From the NCBI RefSeq assembly GCF_030704535.1, contig NC_081818.1:3175001-3239000 (forward strand): a stretch of 64,000 nt of DNA. Reading direction: 5' to 3'. The stretch comes from Vitis vinifera. Taxonomy: Eukaryota; Streptophyta; Magnoliopsida; Vitales; Vitaceae. Made by a program: the position numbers and the translations under genes. The first letter of the stretch is position 1. Every line of letters starts with the position of its first letter. Positions 52,743-63,841 of the stretch are shown here, one piece after another. Below the pieces are notes generated by a model that was not told the origin of the DNA, did not search any database, and worked only from the letters and a program-made list of their open reading frames with translations.

Positions 52743-55700
52743 TCAATCAGTGCCATCAGAGTCATAGTCAAACAAGTACAAATAAGGAACAACATGTGTG
52801 TGTCCATTCTGTTCTTCTACACCCTCTGTGGTTGCCATAGGGTTGGTCCAACCCAACTGCTGCAGATAAACTTCATCATAGGCTTCAATGTTTAAACCTG
52901 ATGCAAGAAATAGTTCCACCTCGTTTACAAATCGGTCTGTTCTTCCTGTTAGGAAAGGCCTAGCTGCATCAGAGACTGAAGCTTTGAACTCTTCTTGTTT
53001 TCTTTCAGGTGTAATTGTTTGACCTTTTTGCTCGGTTCTAGAACGATTTAGAGTCGGGGTAAGTTCATGCATGCCAAACATTGAAAAAATGATTATAAAG
53101 CTCAAACTGTATTCTAATTGCTGTTGGATGAAAAAAACTAATGAATGTTACCTTTTGATGACTGAGTCAAGCACACCAAGGATGTGATGCACAATAATGT
53201 CAACATCTTCCTCCTACAAATAAGACGGAGAGGGAAATAAGTTTAGCACTTGTGCATGGATTTTGCTATATAAAAGGAGCATTTAGGTTATGACTTTTAA
53301 AATTATCACTAGAACATTATGTAAATGTTATGATTCTACATGCAAAGATTTCAGCATTATAGCTTATGATATTAGAATCAATTTCATCCCTGTTCAAACA
53401 TCTGGACATTTGGACAAGACATACTGTAGAAAACTTGGCACTAGGACTGGAACTGGGTTGATGTTGATGAAGCTTTTCAAAATGGCAAGATCAGAGCAAA
53501 ATCTGGAAATTTATAGGCTCCTTCAGTTGAGCAGGAAATGGAAGTGTTAAGAAAAGGAGGTATTTGTGCTATTGGATCAGATGTGTGTCAGCTGAGATAG
53601 CTTGTGCTGCAAAATGATGGTAATACGGCTTTGTGAATCCATTTCACTGGTCCATTTTGGGCTAATATCAAAGAGAGACTCAGTAAGTATATGTGGCATA
53701 CAAACATACACTAAAATATATTCTGAAATCCATTTCAGTGGGATGGTAACAAGAAACTGAAGTTATGCCGATTTTCTCAGAAATATACTTCAAGGTAGAT
53801 GACATTCTAAATTAAATACATGTCAAACTCCATATATTGGTGCTTACACAATCAGATCTAGACCAATACAACGTATAGTATTCACAAAAGAAAACAGAAC
53901 ATTATCCTCATTTGAAACTGATTTATCAACAGGTTTATAAGGCTTCATTTGGCAACCATACCTTCTAGTGAAGTGCTTCAGAAAAAAAAAAAGAAAAAAA
54001 AGGCTGCATAAATAATATGTTCCTATTTATCAAGTTAAAAAAATTTGAAATTCTGAAGCCTCTACTTGAAAGCTCTTCTGTACAAGCATCCCACTTCTAA
54101 TTTGACTAAAAAGAGTTTTCAACTCCAGTCATCTTCTGTTTTAGACTTTTTTGATTGTGCAACCAAACAACCTATAAATCTCTTAACAGTTAAAAAGAAC
54201 TTCTACACAATCAAAAAAGCTATGCCAAAGGGCTCAATTGGTGAGCTTGCTTAGCTAGATGAGCCTCTTCCCACAAAAAATAGATGACCACGCATTTGGA
54301 TGTTCAAGGAAATAGAATTGTCCTATCCTATCTTAGAGGGCATTGATGTGCCAAATCCACCCGCAGAAAATGAAATCATCAAAGAAGGTAGAGTCAACAC
54401 CAAAAAACATGGCCCAAAAAAAAAATAAAAAAAAATGATATGATGCATTTTGGGAAATCTTAATACTGAACATGTGCCATTATCTCTGACATGGATTCCA
54501 TTTAAATCTTTCTAGAGGATTGATTTGAATGATTGAAACCTATCATGACAATGAAGTGATTCAGTTTCCATGGGACATCCACCAACATCAAATATCATGG
54601 GAAAAGGAAATGAAACACGGGAATAATAAACTGATGACTACATTAACCTGTATTAGAGCTTGAATCTCCCTTCTTAACCAAGCCTGCAGCCACTGATTTG
54701 GCTGACGATACTTATGGAACTTCCAATACCGCGACACATTGAATTTATCATTTAAGATACCTGTTTTAACACATAATTAACTGAAAACGCATATAGATAA
54801 TAGTAGGTTTTTCAAGAAATAACTGAAAGGAAAGAGTGAACCAATGAAGCAAATTGATGTGTGGCATGATACCTGGTTCAGTGTAGTAGCACTGTAATCT
54901 ATACTTGTGAGCTTTTGAAAAGGAAAAACTGTGGATGTCATGAAAGAATATATAGAAAATCATGATATCTCATAAAATATGAAAGGAAAGTCAAAGAAAA
55001 GAACCCAAAAGACTCAATACCTTTTCCCAAAATCCTGGTTAATGTAATGTTGTTGAAAAGAACTCCCATCATATCCATGTACAATAGAAAAATTTTCAGT
55101 CTGCAAATTGATCAGACCAATGTCAGATTGACTTTTTTTTTTTTTTGATATATAAACACACAGAAAAAATATATGAAGAAAAAAGGGCGCTTAAAAGGCA
55201 ACCCAAAGCATACAAGAAGTATACAAGAAACGCCAAAAGGCAAGAACAAAAAGAAGCAAAAACTCACCAGCCCTCATCTAGAACCCAACCGATCAAAAAA
55301 GTTGATTAAAGGTAAAGGTCCTACATCTAAACAAGACTTAGACCAAGACCAAAGATTACAAACCAACGAAAGTTTCATCATTTGAATCGAAATATCCTTA
55401 TTAACAAAAGCTATCTTGTTTCTTTCCTTCCAAACTGTCCAAAAGAAACAAAGAGGAGCTGCCATCCAAGCCTTTCTATGCTTCTTGCCCACAAAGGAAC
55501 CATGCCAGCCTAGAAGAGTATCTCTAGCCGACAGCGGAAGGACCCACGTCACACCAAACAGAGCAAAAACAAGCTCCCACAAAACCCTTGCCTTGGAGCA
55601 ATGGATAAGAATGTGATTAATCACCTTGGAGCAATAACTAAACAAAATAAATATATTAAAAGTGCAATCTAAAGGTGCAACAAAGTACATAGGCTGTATA

Positions 55701-58536
55701 CAAAAGAAGCCTAGAAAGCAAAGCAAAAAAGAAAGGGGAACAAAAAACCATCCACCTCTTCAAGGAGATCTTAACCGGTCTATAAAATCTAACATAGTTA
55801 AGGAACCACCATCAATGTAAATCCTAATCAACATCAAGAGATTACATAGAAAAGAGAACCATAGCGCATGAACAATTCCTTGCTTTCAAAACATCTCTGG
55901 TTCCTCTCTTTCCATAATGTCCAAAATACACATGAGGGAATAATCCTCCAAACTTTCTTCCATTTCTTATCCGTGAAGGAGCTATGCCACCCTAATAGGG
56001 TTTCTTTTGCTGAACATGGTATCACCCATATGTCAAATCGACTTCACCAAGATGGACCAAGGGCTCAAAAGGAAAAATGAAAATAAATAGGACTTATTGA
56101 TTTAACTAATGGAAAGATCTATCCACAATTCCATATCATTTAATCTTTTTAGTTCTTATTAGGATATCTTTTATTTTTGTTTAAGGATCCATTAAGAGAA
56201 ACAGCCTCAACTTAGAAGAAATTCTGAATATAGGTCTCTTTGATAAAGGAGATAGCCTCCTCAACAGCAGTAGAGAAGTTATGCTCATAGAGAAGAGGAA
56301 AATCATAATTTGAGAAATTAATGTCCTCCAAGATTTTAGCTAGTATCTAAAGCCCTCCAGTGTTCTTAACCTCCATAAGACATGGCTGTAAGAACCACTT
56401 CAATCTTATTGACAAAATGATGAAATGAGAGCAATCAAACACCAATTGAGTATGCAACAGTTCAATATTTCATAATCCTTACATTGAACCTTTTTTGTTT
56501 GCAGTTCATTTAACTATTTGTTTTTATAACAAGGAAAAAGCAAACCCCTGATAGTTGAGCTTGAAAAGTTTGTAATGCAGACTGCAGCGGTTAGCAACTA
56601 AAATTCATCTGACCCTCCATGCTCTCCATCTGGCTAAACTAAAGAGAAAAACAACTCTATCAGAGACAAGGCACTAATACTAAGGCCCATTGAAGCCTCC
56701 TTGAACATATCGACATATCTCTCTTTCTCAATGTCAGTACCTAGCCAATAATTGGATTCCTAACACATCATCCTTATGATAACCCTTGAACATACACCTG
56801 AGTCCCTGATATCATCTGAAGTTATAAGAGACAGTTCTCGTGGGGGTTACCTATTGATATGCTGTCAAGAAAGGGAAGCTGACAACTTGGAAAGCCATCA
56901 TCAACAATACAATATCACATTCACAAACAAGGTAAGTGACAGGAAATGAAAGAAGTAGAAGAATGATGTGACTAAATCAAACCTTGCAGAAAGGACATTT
57001 TATAGTGGAAGACAAGCGACAATGTTTACTGGCAACCACTTTGGTCCAACGTACAATGCAATCATAGCAAAATTTATCTGCAACACAAGAATGGTAAGAC
57101 TAAAGCTTGACCAATTGCAAACAAAAGAACCTGCAAAACAACAAACATGTTATAGTACTTGTCTCCCACCCTATCTTTACACTCTCAGTTGCTCAAGATC
57201 AAGCAAGATGTTATACAGGTCAAATATTCAACAAGTCCATCTTAGACCCAAAAGGAAAAGAGAGAGAAAAAATGCTCAGCCATGTGGCTAATCAGGTTTT
57301 CTGAATAGATAAAACTTCAAATATAGTTTGAAGGAAGTGAGAAGTGTAAACAATTAAAATCCATGCAGTTATTTATAAACAATGCAGGCTTGGAGCTTAT
57401 TCATTCTTCAAACCAGCAAAGCAAATGACGAATATGAAAATTTCACTAATCAATAGTAAAATCTACGTTGTATTGGACAAAGGTTGGAAGAGCATGTGCT
57501 ACAATCATATGATTTACTTTTCTGTTTGTTACCAAATTGAGTAGCGCAGCAGCAAAATGTAGTTATGCAAGTCTTGCTTGGGGATAATTTTTGAAAATTC
57601 TACAAGGGCAGACTGAAGAATATCCTCACTAAACAAATTTGATAGGCATCTTCATGCTAATGGCTATGTGACTGAAATTAAGCTGTTAAATTGTCAGGGA
57701 ATGTCAAGGGGGGTCTGTTTGGTCTAGGGCTCAAAAAGAAACATATGAAAATGGCTCTCATTTCTGAAATGAACACAACAAACTTTGAGATTGATTTGTA
57801 TACTTTTGCTTCAGGTTTCTTGATCAGAAAATCGAAATGGCAATGTAAAAACCTATCAGAGTATGGGTCATTTTCCAAGAAATTATTTGAGAAACAGTCT
57901 TCATAAGAAGAGCTGCAAAGTGTGTTTCCTATGTGATTTCCATTTTCCATTTTTGAAATTGGAAAACAGTTTATATTTTGAAAACCAATCAACCCCTAAA
58001 GTTGATTGTTCATAACCAAATCATACAAACAAATCATTTTCAGAATTATTATTCTTTCTAATGGGCAAGACAATCCTTAAAATATATCAAATCAATCTCA
58101 ACAAAAGCTAAACAATCAATCTGTTTCAATCAAATAATTGAACAAAAAAGGGGTTCTTCACCATCATTTGCAGAAGCTCACTGAGCAAAAAATCAAAACA
58201 CCCAGAGTCGGTGAGAAAAAACACTGGAAACGAAATAAACTAAATCTTGAATCGACCCAGTTGGGGTGAGCCTTTCTTTGTGTGGAAACCATAATATTCA
58301 AGACTTTTCTTTCAGTTTTATTCTCGGCAAACAAACAGAGGGTGGGTCGGAGTAAAGCATGAAAACACCAGGAGGCAGGAGAAGAAGAACGTACGAAAAC
58401 ATTGATCCAAATAGGAGTCCTTAACTACAGGCCCAAGACATATGGGACACGGGTTTGGACCCTCTGAGGGGGAATCGTTGCAACTGGTATCCTTGCTCTG
58501 GTTCATCATCGTTCCAGTCAGTTTCAAACCCTCCAT
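52743..58536 (-). CDS. RING-HC finger protein, Topors-like E3 ubiquitin ligase candidate
   Basis: Seven exons on the minus strand: 58395-58536, 56983-57077, 55021-55100, 54873-54928, 54648-54760, 53152-53213 and 52743-53037. They sum to 843 bases, 280 residues. The start MEGLKLTGTMMNQS is at 58536. A C3HC4 RING spans residues 30-78: Cys30, Cys33, Cys46, His48, Cys51, Cys54, Cys75 and Cys78, with CPICLGPVVKDSYLDQCFHK and IKCPFCK. The middle part (KAHKYRLQCYYTEPGILND, then FNVSRYWKFHKYRQPNQWLQ) and EEDVDIIVHHILGVLDSVIK are conserved in plant Topors-type RING proteins. The tail is acidic (DYDSDGTD). Such proteins would transfer ubiquitin from an E2; the target is unknown. By map position it fits At3g05250. 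Exon 4 has an alternative acceptor, so its first residues (FSFSK) are less sure. Intron 2 (1.9 kb) contains LINE fragments. Confidence 0.82.
55131..55620 (-). mobile_element. LINE 3' fragment a, minus strand, in RING gene intron 2
   Basis: The minus strand encodes the end of a plant L1 ORF2: VINHILIHCSKARVLWELVF, then FWTVWKERNKIAF. It is followed by a 3' UTR with cgtttcttgtatacttcttg and an A-rich tail (T run 55131-55145 on the plus strand). 5'-truncated and in the same family as the copy at 7880-9255 (shared INHILIHCSK). The RT core is missing. Confidence 0.85.
55621..56080 (-). mobile_element. LINE 3' fragment b, minus strand, directly upstream of fragment a
   Basis: A second, related fragment: KETLLGWHSSF, CVFWTLWKERNQRCF, with its own tail resembling tttgtatacagcctatgtac. 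It aligns with the same ORF2 C-terminus as fragment a but is a different subfamily, so there were two insertions in the same orientation rather than a duplication. Confidence 0.75.
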
Positions 58537-59945
58537 CAAAATTTTATGTGGAGGTTTTATTTTTATTTTTCTATTTTATTCATTTTATATATTAAATGAT
58601 TGTAAAGAAAAATATTAAATTTAATTATATTATATAAAATTTTATTTTTTCTACAGAAAATAAACTTATTCATTTTGTTGGTTTTTATTTCTTTTGAAGT
58701 GTTATGTTGATCAAGATTGAAAAAAAAAGTTGAGTTAGATTTGGGTTACTCACCTAGAATTCTGAAGTCTGATTGATTAGGTTTAAACTTGAATGTTTAT
58801 TATTCAAATCGAATGGAGGAAGTTTATTTTGAAAAATGAAGAGATCAAGTGCCTAATGGAAAGACCACTCGTGTCCAATTGAAATATGAAAGTATGGTGC
58901 AATGGATGTGCATCAGAATGGTAAGTGTCAACACCTTAACTCTTTCAAAGGGTGATAATAGAATGCGGACGTTAATGGCTATGCCACACTAAGGACGAGA
59001 CATGGAGCCTTATACATGGTCAAGATCTATTGGTGAGCCTTGTTAGCATTGATGGATGAACGTAATGTCACAAGTTTGGTGCAACTCATAAGTGCAATAT
59101 ATTGTAGTACATGACATGAGATGTCTGTTTCAAATGGAAGAAATCAACAAGGTTGGCATGTGTGGGGCAATAATGCAATCAAAAGGTTGTGTGACACCAA
59201 TATCATGACAACTCGAGGCATAAGAGTGACACCTTGAAATGGTGGAAGCCCAAACACAAGGCTATTGACACATCAAGGAAATAACATATAGCATGGGATG
59301 TTACAAAGCATCTAACATAGGACAAACACATAGTGAATTGAGAAGCTTGTTGACAAAGGACACAATCTAAGCAAATCTATGCAATGTTGAGATATATAGT
59401 ATGTAGTGGTGAAATCCTATTTAAAAATGGTAAGAACAAAAGAATTTTGGGGATATATTTTGTGTATATAACAATAAACTATTAATTTTGAAGTAAAAAT
59501 GGTAAGAATGATAGAAGGAAATCTTTTATTTTTATTAACAAATAACATAATTTGATGCAGGCTTGAAGCCTAATCTTGGATTTGCTTTGAAATCTCAAAT
59601 TTCAATTGACATTATTTTATATCTAAAAAAAAAAGGCATAAGTATAATTTTGGTGGTATCCAAAATTTCCCATATTTCACAATATTGTCTAGGGCCTCTA
59701 GCCACCACAAGCTGACCAATTTCATGTCCCACATTGCAAAAGTATATGAATTCAAAATTGAAAAAGAAATGGATAAATTTCAAAAAGTCTCCTTTAACGG
59801 TCAGTTTTCTTGATCTTCATCTCCATGTATATATATTTTTGTTTTATTTTAAATTTTTAAATTTTCTTTCTTCTTTTCCTCCTTTCTTCTGTAAAAGGGG
59901 AAACAGAGAGGGGAAGGGAAGAGAGGAGAGAGGCAAACGCAGAAG
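58537..59945. other. Divergent spacer between RING gene and the 222-residue gene
   Basis: AT-rich near the RING gene. The 58860-59420 stretch is less AT-rich but shows no open frame or family match, and may be a decayed transposon. A purine-rich leader (59895-59940) precedes the next gene. Confidence 0.45.
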
Positions 59946-60614
59946 ATGCTTTACTTCAACCCCCAACTTATCCTATTGAAAGTCTCTCCTCTCCGATCTC
60001 CTAATCCTCATTGCTTTCCCAAATGCTCCAATTTCTCGGCACCCATTCGCTGGTCTTTGCTTCAGTTTTCAAACCAAACCCAGATATTCGAACCAATTGT
60101 ATGTGCAAGAAGGAACAGAAGGCGATCTGGGTCCTCATTATCGACAAAGTTCATCCTCGAATCAATGTGGGTCATCGCATCGAGTCTGAAAATCTTACCG
60201 GAGCCCTTGAATTTGGTTGTTTCAGAACTCTGTGCTGGGAATGGTAATGGTGGTGGGCTGGGGTTTCGGAAGGGTTTTGGAGGAGGAGGAGGCTTTGATG
60301 GTTGGAGAGGAAGGAGGAGACGATTAGGGTTAACGCTCTTTGGGTTGGTTATGGTTTTTGGTTTTGCTGTGTTGATTGGGCGAGAACTAGGAACTGAATA
60401 TTTTTGGGGGGTTTTAGGGGTTTCTCTATTCGGGTTTTCCATTGGAGGGTGGAAGAGAGGGTTTAAAGATTGGGTTTTAGGGTTTTGCTGCTGTGCTGTT
60501 TTGATGGGTTTAGGGTTGAGGAATCAGGAAGTGCTGAAATGGCTTGAAAGGTCTAGGGTTTGTTCTCCAATTATGAATGTTGCAAGGAGAAGAAGAAGAA
60601 AAATAAAACCATAA
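59946..60614 (+). CDS. Unknown membrane protein, probably plastid-targeted, 222 residues
   Basis: Intronless. The start at 59946 follows a purine-rich leader. Residues 1-70 are rich in Ser, Pro, Arg and Asn and almost free of acidic residues, as in transit peptides. A Gly-rich segment follows (about 98-121, with GGGGGFDGW), then a basic patch RGRRRRLGL. Three hydrophobic segments lie at about 127-145, 152-167 and 175-191. The tail is strongly basic (VARRRRRKIKP). The charge pattern suggests an integral thylakoid or envelope protein, but I do not recognise the family. A later Met (residue 74) is possible but would remove the transit-like region. It is 345 bases upstream of the PPR gene, same strand. 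Base use is normal for the locus. Confidence 0.6.
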   Translation: MLYFNPQLILLKVSPLRSPNPHCFPKCSNFSAPIRWSLLQFSNQTQIFEPIVCARRNRRRSGSSLSTKFILESMWVIASSLKILPEPLNLVVSELCAGNGNGGGLGFRKGFGGGGGFDGWRGRRRRLGLTLFGLVMVFGFAVLIGRELGTEYFWGVLGVSLFGFSIGGWKRGFKDWVLGFCCCAVLMGLGLRNQEVLKWLERSRVCSPIMNVARRRRRKIKP

Positions 60615-60959
60615 ATCAAATTTGTTACATTCGTTTACCTTGTAATAAGATGATTGCTTATTTATTTATTTTATCAATCTCTCCGACAATCATATTGATG
60701 AATTGATCAATGAGTTTGGGACTGAATTTTCCTAGACAATGTGCAGACATTTAAATTCTGAAACAGACCAATTAATTTGAATTATCCTATGAATAGTTGA
60801 AGACATTCCAAACTTGATATGTGCTGATGAGTTTGAATTTTCCTAGGAAAGTTGCAGAAATTGAAATATATCTAATGATGCCATATATTTTTTTGCAGTT
60901 CTTGAAGATACCCTTTACAAATCCCATGAGTCTGCTGCTTCTGAACAGCAAAAAAGCTC

Positions 60960-62657
60960 ATGAAGAAACACTACAACTCCATCCTCTCTTTGTTGGAAAA
61001 ATGCAAAACCATGGCTGAGTTGAAACGATTGCATGGATTAATGATCACTACATCAGTAATCCAAGATGTAATCCCACTGAGCAGGCTTGTTGATTTTTGT
61101 GCATATTCGGATTCCGGAAACCTCAACTATGCAAAGTCAGTTTTCAACCAAATTGATCGGCCTAGTCTGTACATTTGGAATTCCATGATCAAGGGTTACT
61201 CCATTAGTGAAAGCCCAGATGAGGCTTTGACTATGTACAGAGAAATGCGGCAAAAGGGTTATGCCCCGGATCATTTCACCTTCCCCTTTGTGCTCAAAGC
61301 TTGTTCATTGGTTAATGGATACAATTTGGGGCAGTGTGTTCACAACTGCATTGTGAAAACTGGGTTTGAAGTGGATGTGTATGCTGCTACTGCTTTGCTC
61401 CAGATGTATGCAGCTTGTGGTGATATGGAGGCGGCTCTGAAAGTGTTTGATGATATTCCCAAGTGGAATGTGGTGGCCTGGACTAGCTTGATTGCCGGGT
61501 GTATCAGTAATGATTGCCCTAGCGAAGCTGTGAGGGTGTATAAGGATATGGAGCTTTGGAGTGTCGCCCCAAATGAGATCACAATGGTGAATGTGTTGGT
61601 TGCATGTGCTAGAAGTAGGGATCTCAATGCTGGAAGATGGGTCCATGATCGAACTGGCCAAATGGGACTTGATCCCTTTCAGTCAAATTCAAATTTCAAT
61701 GTAATTCTCGCCACTGCCATTGTTGATATGTATGCAAAGTGCGGTAGCTTAAAGACAGCCAGGGACTTGTTCAACAAAATGCCTCACAGAAATTTGGTTG
61801 CTTGGAATTCCATGATTGGAGCGTATAATCAGTATGGCCAGGCCAATGAAGCATTGGATCTCTTCTCTGATATGCGAATTGCTGGTTTTGATCCAGACAA
61901 AGCTACATTCTTATGTGTGATTGGTGCCTGTGCCCATTTGGGGGCCTTAGTATCAGGCCAAGCTCTGCATGCCTATGTCTCAAAAACGAACCTTACTGAT
62001 GATACTGCCATTGGGACTGCTTTGGTGGACATGTATGCCAAGAGTGGAGATGCAGAAAGGGCTCAGCAGGTCTTTTCTGAACTGCAGAAGAAAGACGTCA
62101 CAGCATGGACCAGCTTGATCATAGGCCTAGCTATGCATGGACATGGTGAGGAGGCACTGACTTTCTTCAAGAAAATGCAAGAGGACACAGCCCTTATTCC
62201 AGATGAAATCACATATATTGGGGTCTTATCTGCCTGCAGCCATGTTGGAAAGGTGGAAGATGGGAAAAACCACTTCATCTCCATGAAGAATGTTCATGGC
62301 ATAGAGCCAACAACCCAGCACTATGGCTGCATGGTTGATCTTCTCAGCCGAGCAGGTCGGTTGGGAGAGGCAGAGAGGCTAGTAGAGAAAATGCCAGTTG
62401 AACCAAACACTGCCATATGGAGTGCTCTCTTGAATGGGTGTAAGATTTACCAGAACATCGATGTAGCAGACCGGGTAAGAAGGCGGGTAAGAGAGCTGGA
62501 GGTTGATGGGAGTGGAGTTTATGTGCTGCTTTCTAACATATACGCCGGAGCCTGTAGATGGGAGGAGGTGAAGATGGCTAGAGAGCTAATGAAGGAAAGA
62601 AAGATTCAGAAAAGTCTTGGGCATAGCTCAGTTGAAATGAAGATGTTGGCTTCATGA
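60960..62657 (+). CDS. MEF19: PLS-class pentatricopeptide repeat protein, MEF19-type organellar RNA editing factor
   Basis: Intronless, 565 residues, typical of plant PPR genes. The N-terminus MKKHYNSILSLLEKCKTMAE and the LHGLMITTSVIQDVIPLSRL segment match At3g05240 (MEF19), which is also about 565 residues. About a dozen PPR motifs in P, L and S alternation are readable, for example SLYIWNSMIKGYSISESPDE, NVVAWTSLIAGC, NLVAWNSMIGAYNQYGQANE and DVTAWTSLIIGLAMHGHGEE. The protein ends with an E/E+-type region (PNTAIWSALLNGCKI, then GVYVLLSNIYAGACRWEEV, ending SLGHSSVEMKMLAS). There is no DYW deaminase domain, so it would recruit one in trans. MEF19 edits a mitochondrial transcript in Arabidopsis; the target here should be tested rather than assumed. 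It lies next to the RING gene block as in Arabidopsis. Confidence 0.92.
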   Translation: MKKHYNSILSLLEKCKTMAELKRLHGLMITTSVIQDVIPLSRLVDFCAYSDSGNLNYAKSVFNQIDRPSLYIWNSMIKGYSISESPDEALTMYREMRQKGYAPDHFTFPFVLKACSLVNGYNLGQCVHNCIVKTGFEVDVYAATALLQMYAACGDMEAALKVFDDIPKWNVVAWTSLIAGCISNDCPSEAVRVYKDMELWSVAPNEITMVNVLVACARSRDLNAGRWVHDRTGQMGLDPFQSNSNFNVILATAIVDMYAKCGSLKTARDLFNKMPHRNLVAWNSMIGAYNQYGQANEALDLFSDMRIAGFDPDKATFLCVIGACAHLGALVSGQALHAYVSKTNLTDDTAIGTALVDMYAKSGDAERAQQVFSELQKKDVTAWTSLIIGLAMHGHGEEALTFFKKMQEDTALIPDEITYIGVLSACSHVGKVEDGKNHFISMKNVHGIEPTTQHYGCMVDLLSRAGRLGEAERLVEKMPVEPNTAIWSALLNGCKIYQNIDVADRVRRRVRELEVDGSGVYVLLSNIYAGACRWEEVKMARELMKERKIQKSLGHSSVEMKMLAS

Positions 62658-63096
62658 TTCTTGTGTTTTCTACATTCATGCTCTTGTATCAGTTCCATCG
62701 CCCTAAAGACTTGGGGCTTAGTTAGCAATGTTCTTTAAATCTGTTGCTAAAAATAGTAATCAGTTGTTTTTGGAAATAAAAGTATATCTTAGATACTGTC
62801 AGCTCTACCTTAAAGGGCACTTATGGCTTTAAGACGTGGTTATAGAATGTTCTCGTTGTATCACATGGGATTGTGGAGCCTTCATAAGACCAAACAAACC
62901 TTTACACGGGTTAGAGATCTCTCCGACTCTGACCACATGGGTACCATTTATAATCACCCGTATCCACAACTTGTACCTAATCGGATTATGATATAAAAAA
63001 TATTGCAAAAGTTCATTTTTGTTAGTAACATTTTTATTGTAATTATTTTTATATAACTTTATTTATTATTTAAATATAAATAATTTTTTTTTTAAC
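62658..63096. other. 3' flank of the PPR gene
   Basis: The probable 3' UTR covers the first 150 bases. AT-rich after 62990. No gene. Confidence 0.5.
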
Positions 63097-63262
63097 CTGT
63101 TAGGATAGTACAATTGATCAAGGTAACTCTAGGAAATGTGGTCTCAGGGTTCAAATCCTTACCCATTGTTACGGGTATTCCGCACCTGCGGTTCCTGAGA
63201 TTTGGTTCGTAATGGAGAATCTTAAGGGGTTTGACTATATAAGGTTATTTGATTAAAAATAA
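63097..63262 (+). mobile_element. tRNA-derived SINE-like element
   Basis: A-box-like gatagtacaattgatcaagg is followed about 30 bases on by a good B box (ggttcaaatcc at 63158). The body then runs to an A-rich end near 63262. The layout is that of a tRNA-derived SINE, not a tRNA gene: no acceptor stem can be closed. Confidence 0.6.
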
Positions 63263-63350
63263 AAAATTCTTTCGAATACTGTTTTTTATAATATATTAAT
63301 AACATCCATCGGATGTATGTTAGTGGTGATTTTTGAAATTCAAACATTAA

Positions 63351-63640
63351 GGGGGTGTTTGGTACGTCGGAATAGAGAATGAAAATAAATATTTTGTTTC
63401 CATTCCTATTTCTTAATGGATAGAAATAAATTTGATGATTCTATTTCTGACATTTGGATGAACTTAAGAATGCAAGATTGAAATAATTATTTATTTTCAT
63501 TTCAATGTTTGATAATAATAGGAATGGAAATGAAAAAGAAATAAATTTACAATAATATCCTTTCATATAATTTAAAATAATTTTTTATTTTTATTTTATT
63601 TTTAAAAAATAAAATTTGAGAGTTTTTTTGTTATTAAATA
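63351..63640 (+). mobile_element. hAT-like MITE copy A (plus orientation)
   Basis: Begins gggggtgtttggtacgtcgg and continues through gaatgaaaataaatattttg and tttcatttcaatgtttgat. Word order matches the reverse complement of 48258-48552. The right end is not defined, so it may be truncated. Confidence 0.6.
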
Positions 63641-63841
63641 ATAAGACTAAATATATATATATACTCAATAAATAAAAAATTAACCATAAAAAAATCATAT
63701 ACCCTAATGTACAAATATTCAATTATTATTTTTATTAAAAATTTGAATAATTTGTGTAGTTATAAAATTATATTTTACCAAAAAAAAAAGAAAAAAAAAT
63801 ATTTTTATTATAATATTTAAATGACCTATGAACAGTGCTGC

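Noticed and set aside
57691-57992. Open frames on both strands in RING intron 1
   Set aside because: No domains and not conserved-looking; the RING exons splice across them in phase.
63097-63262. tRNA gene
   Set aside because: A- and B-box words are present but no acceptor or anticodon stem pairs, so SINE-like is the better reading.
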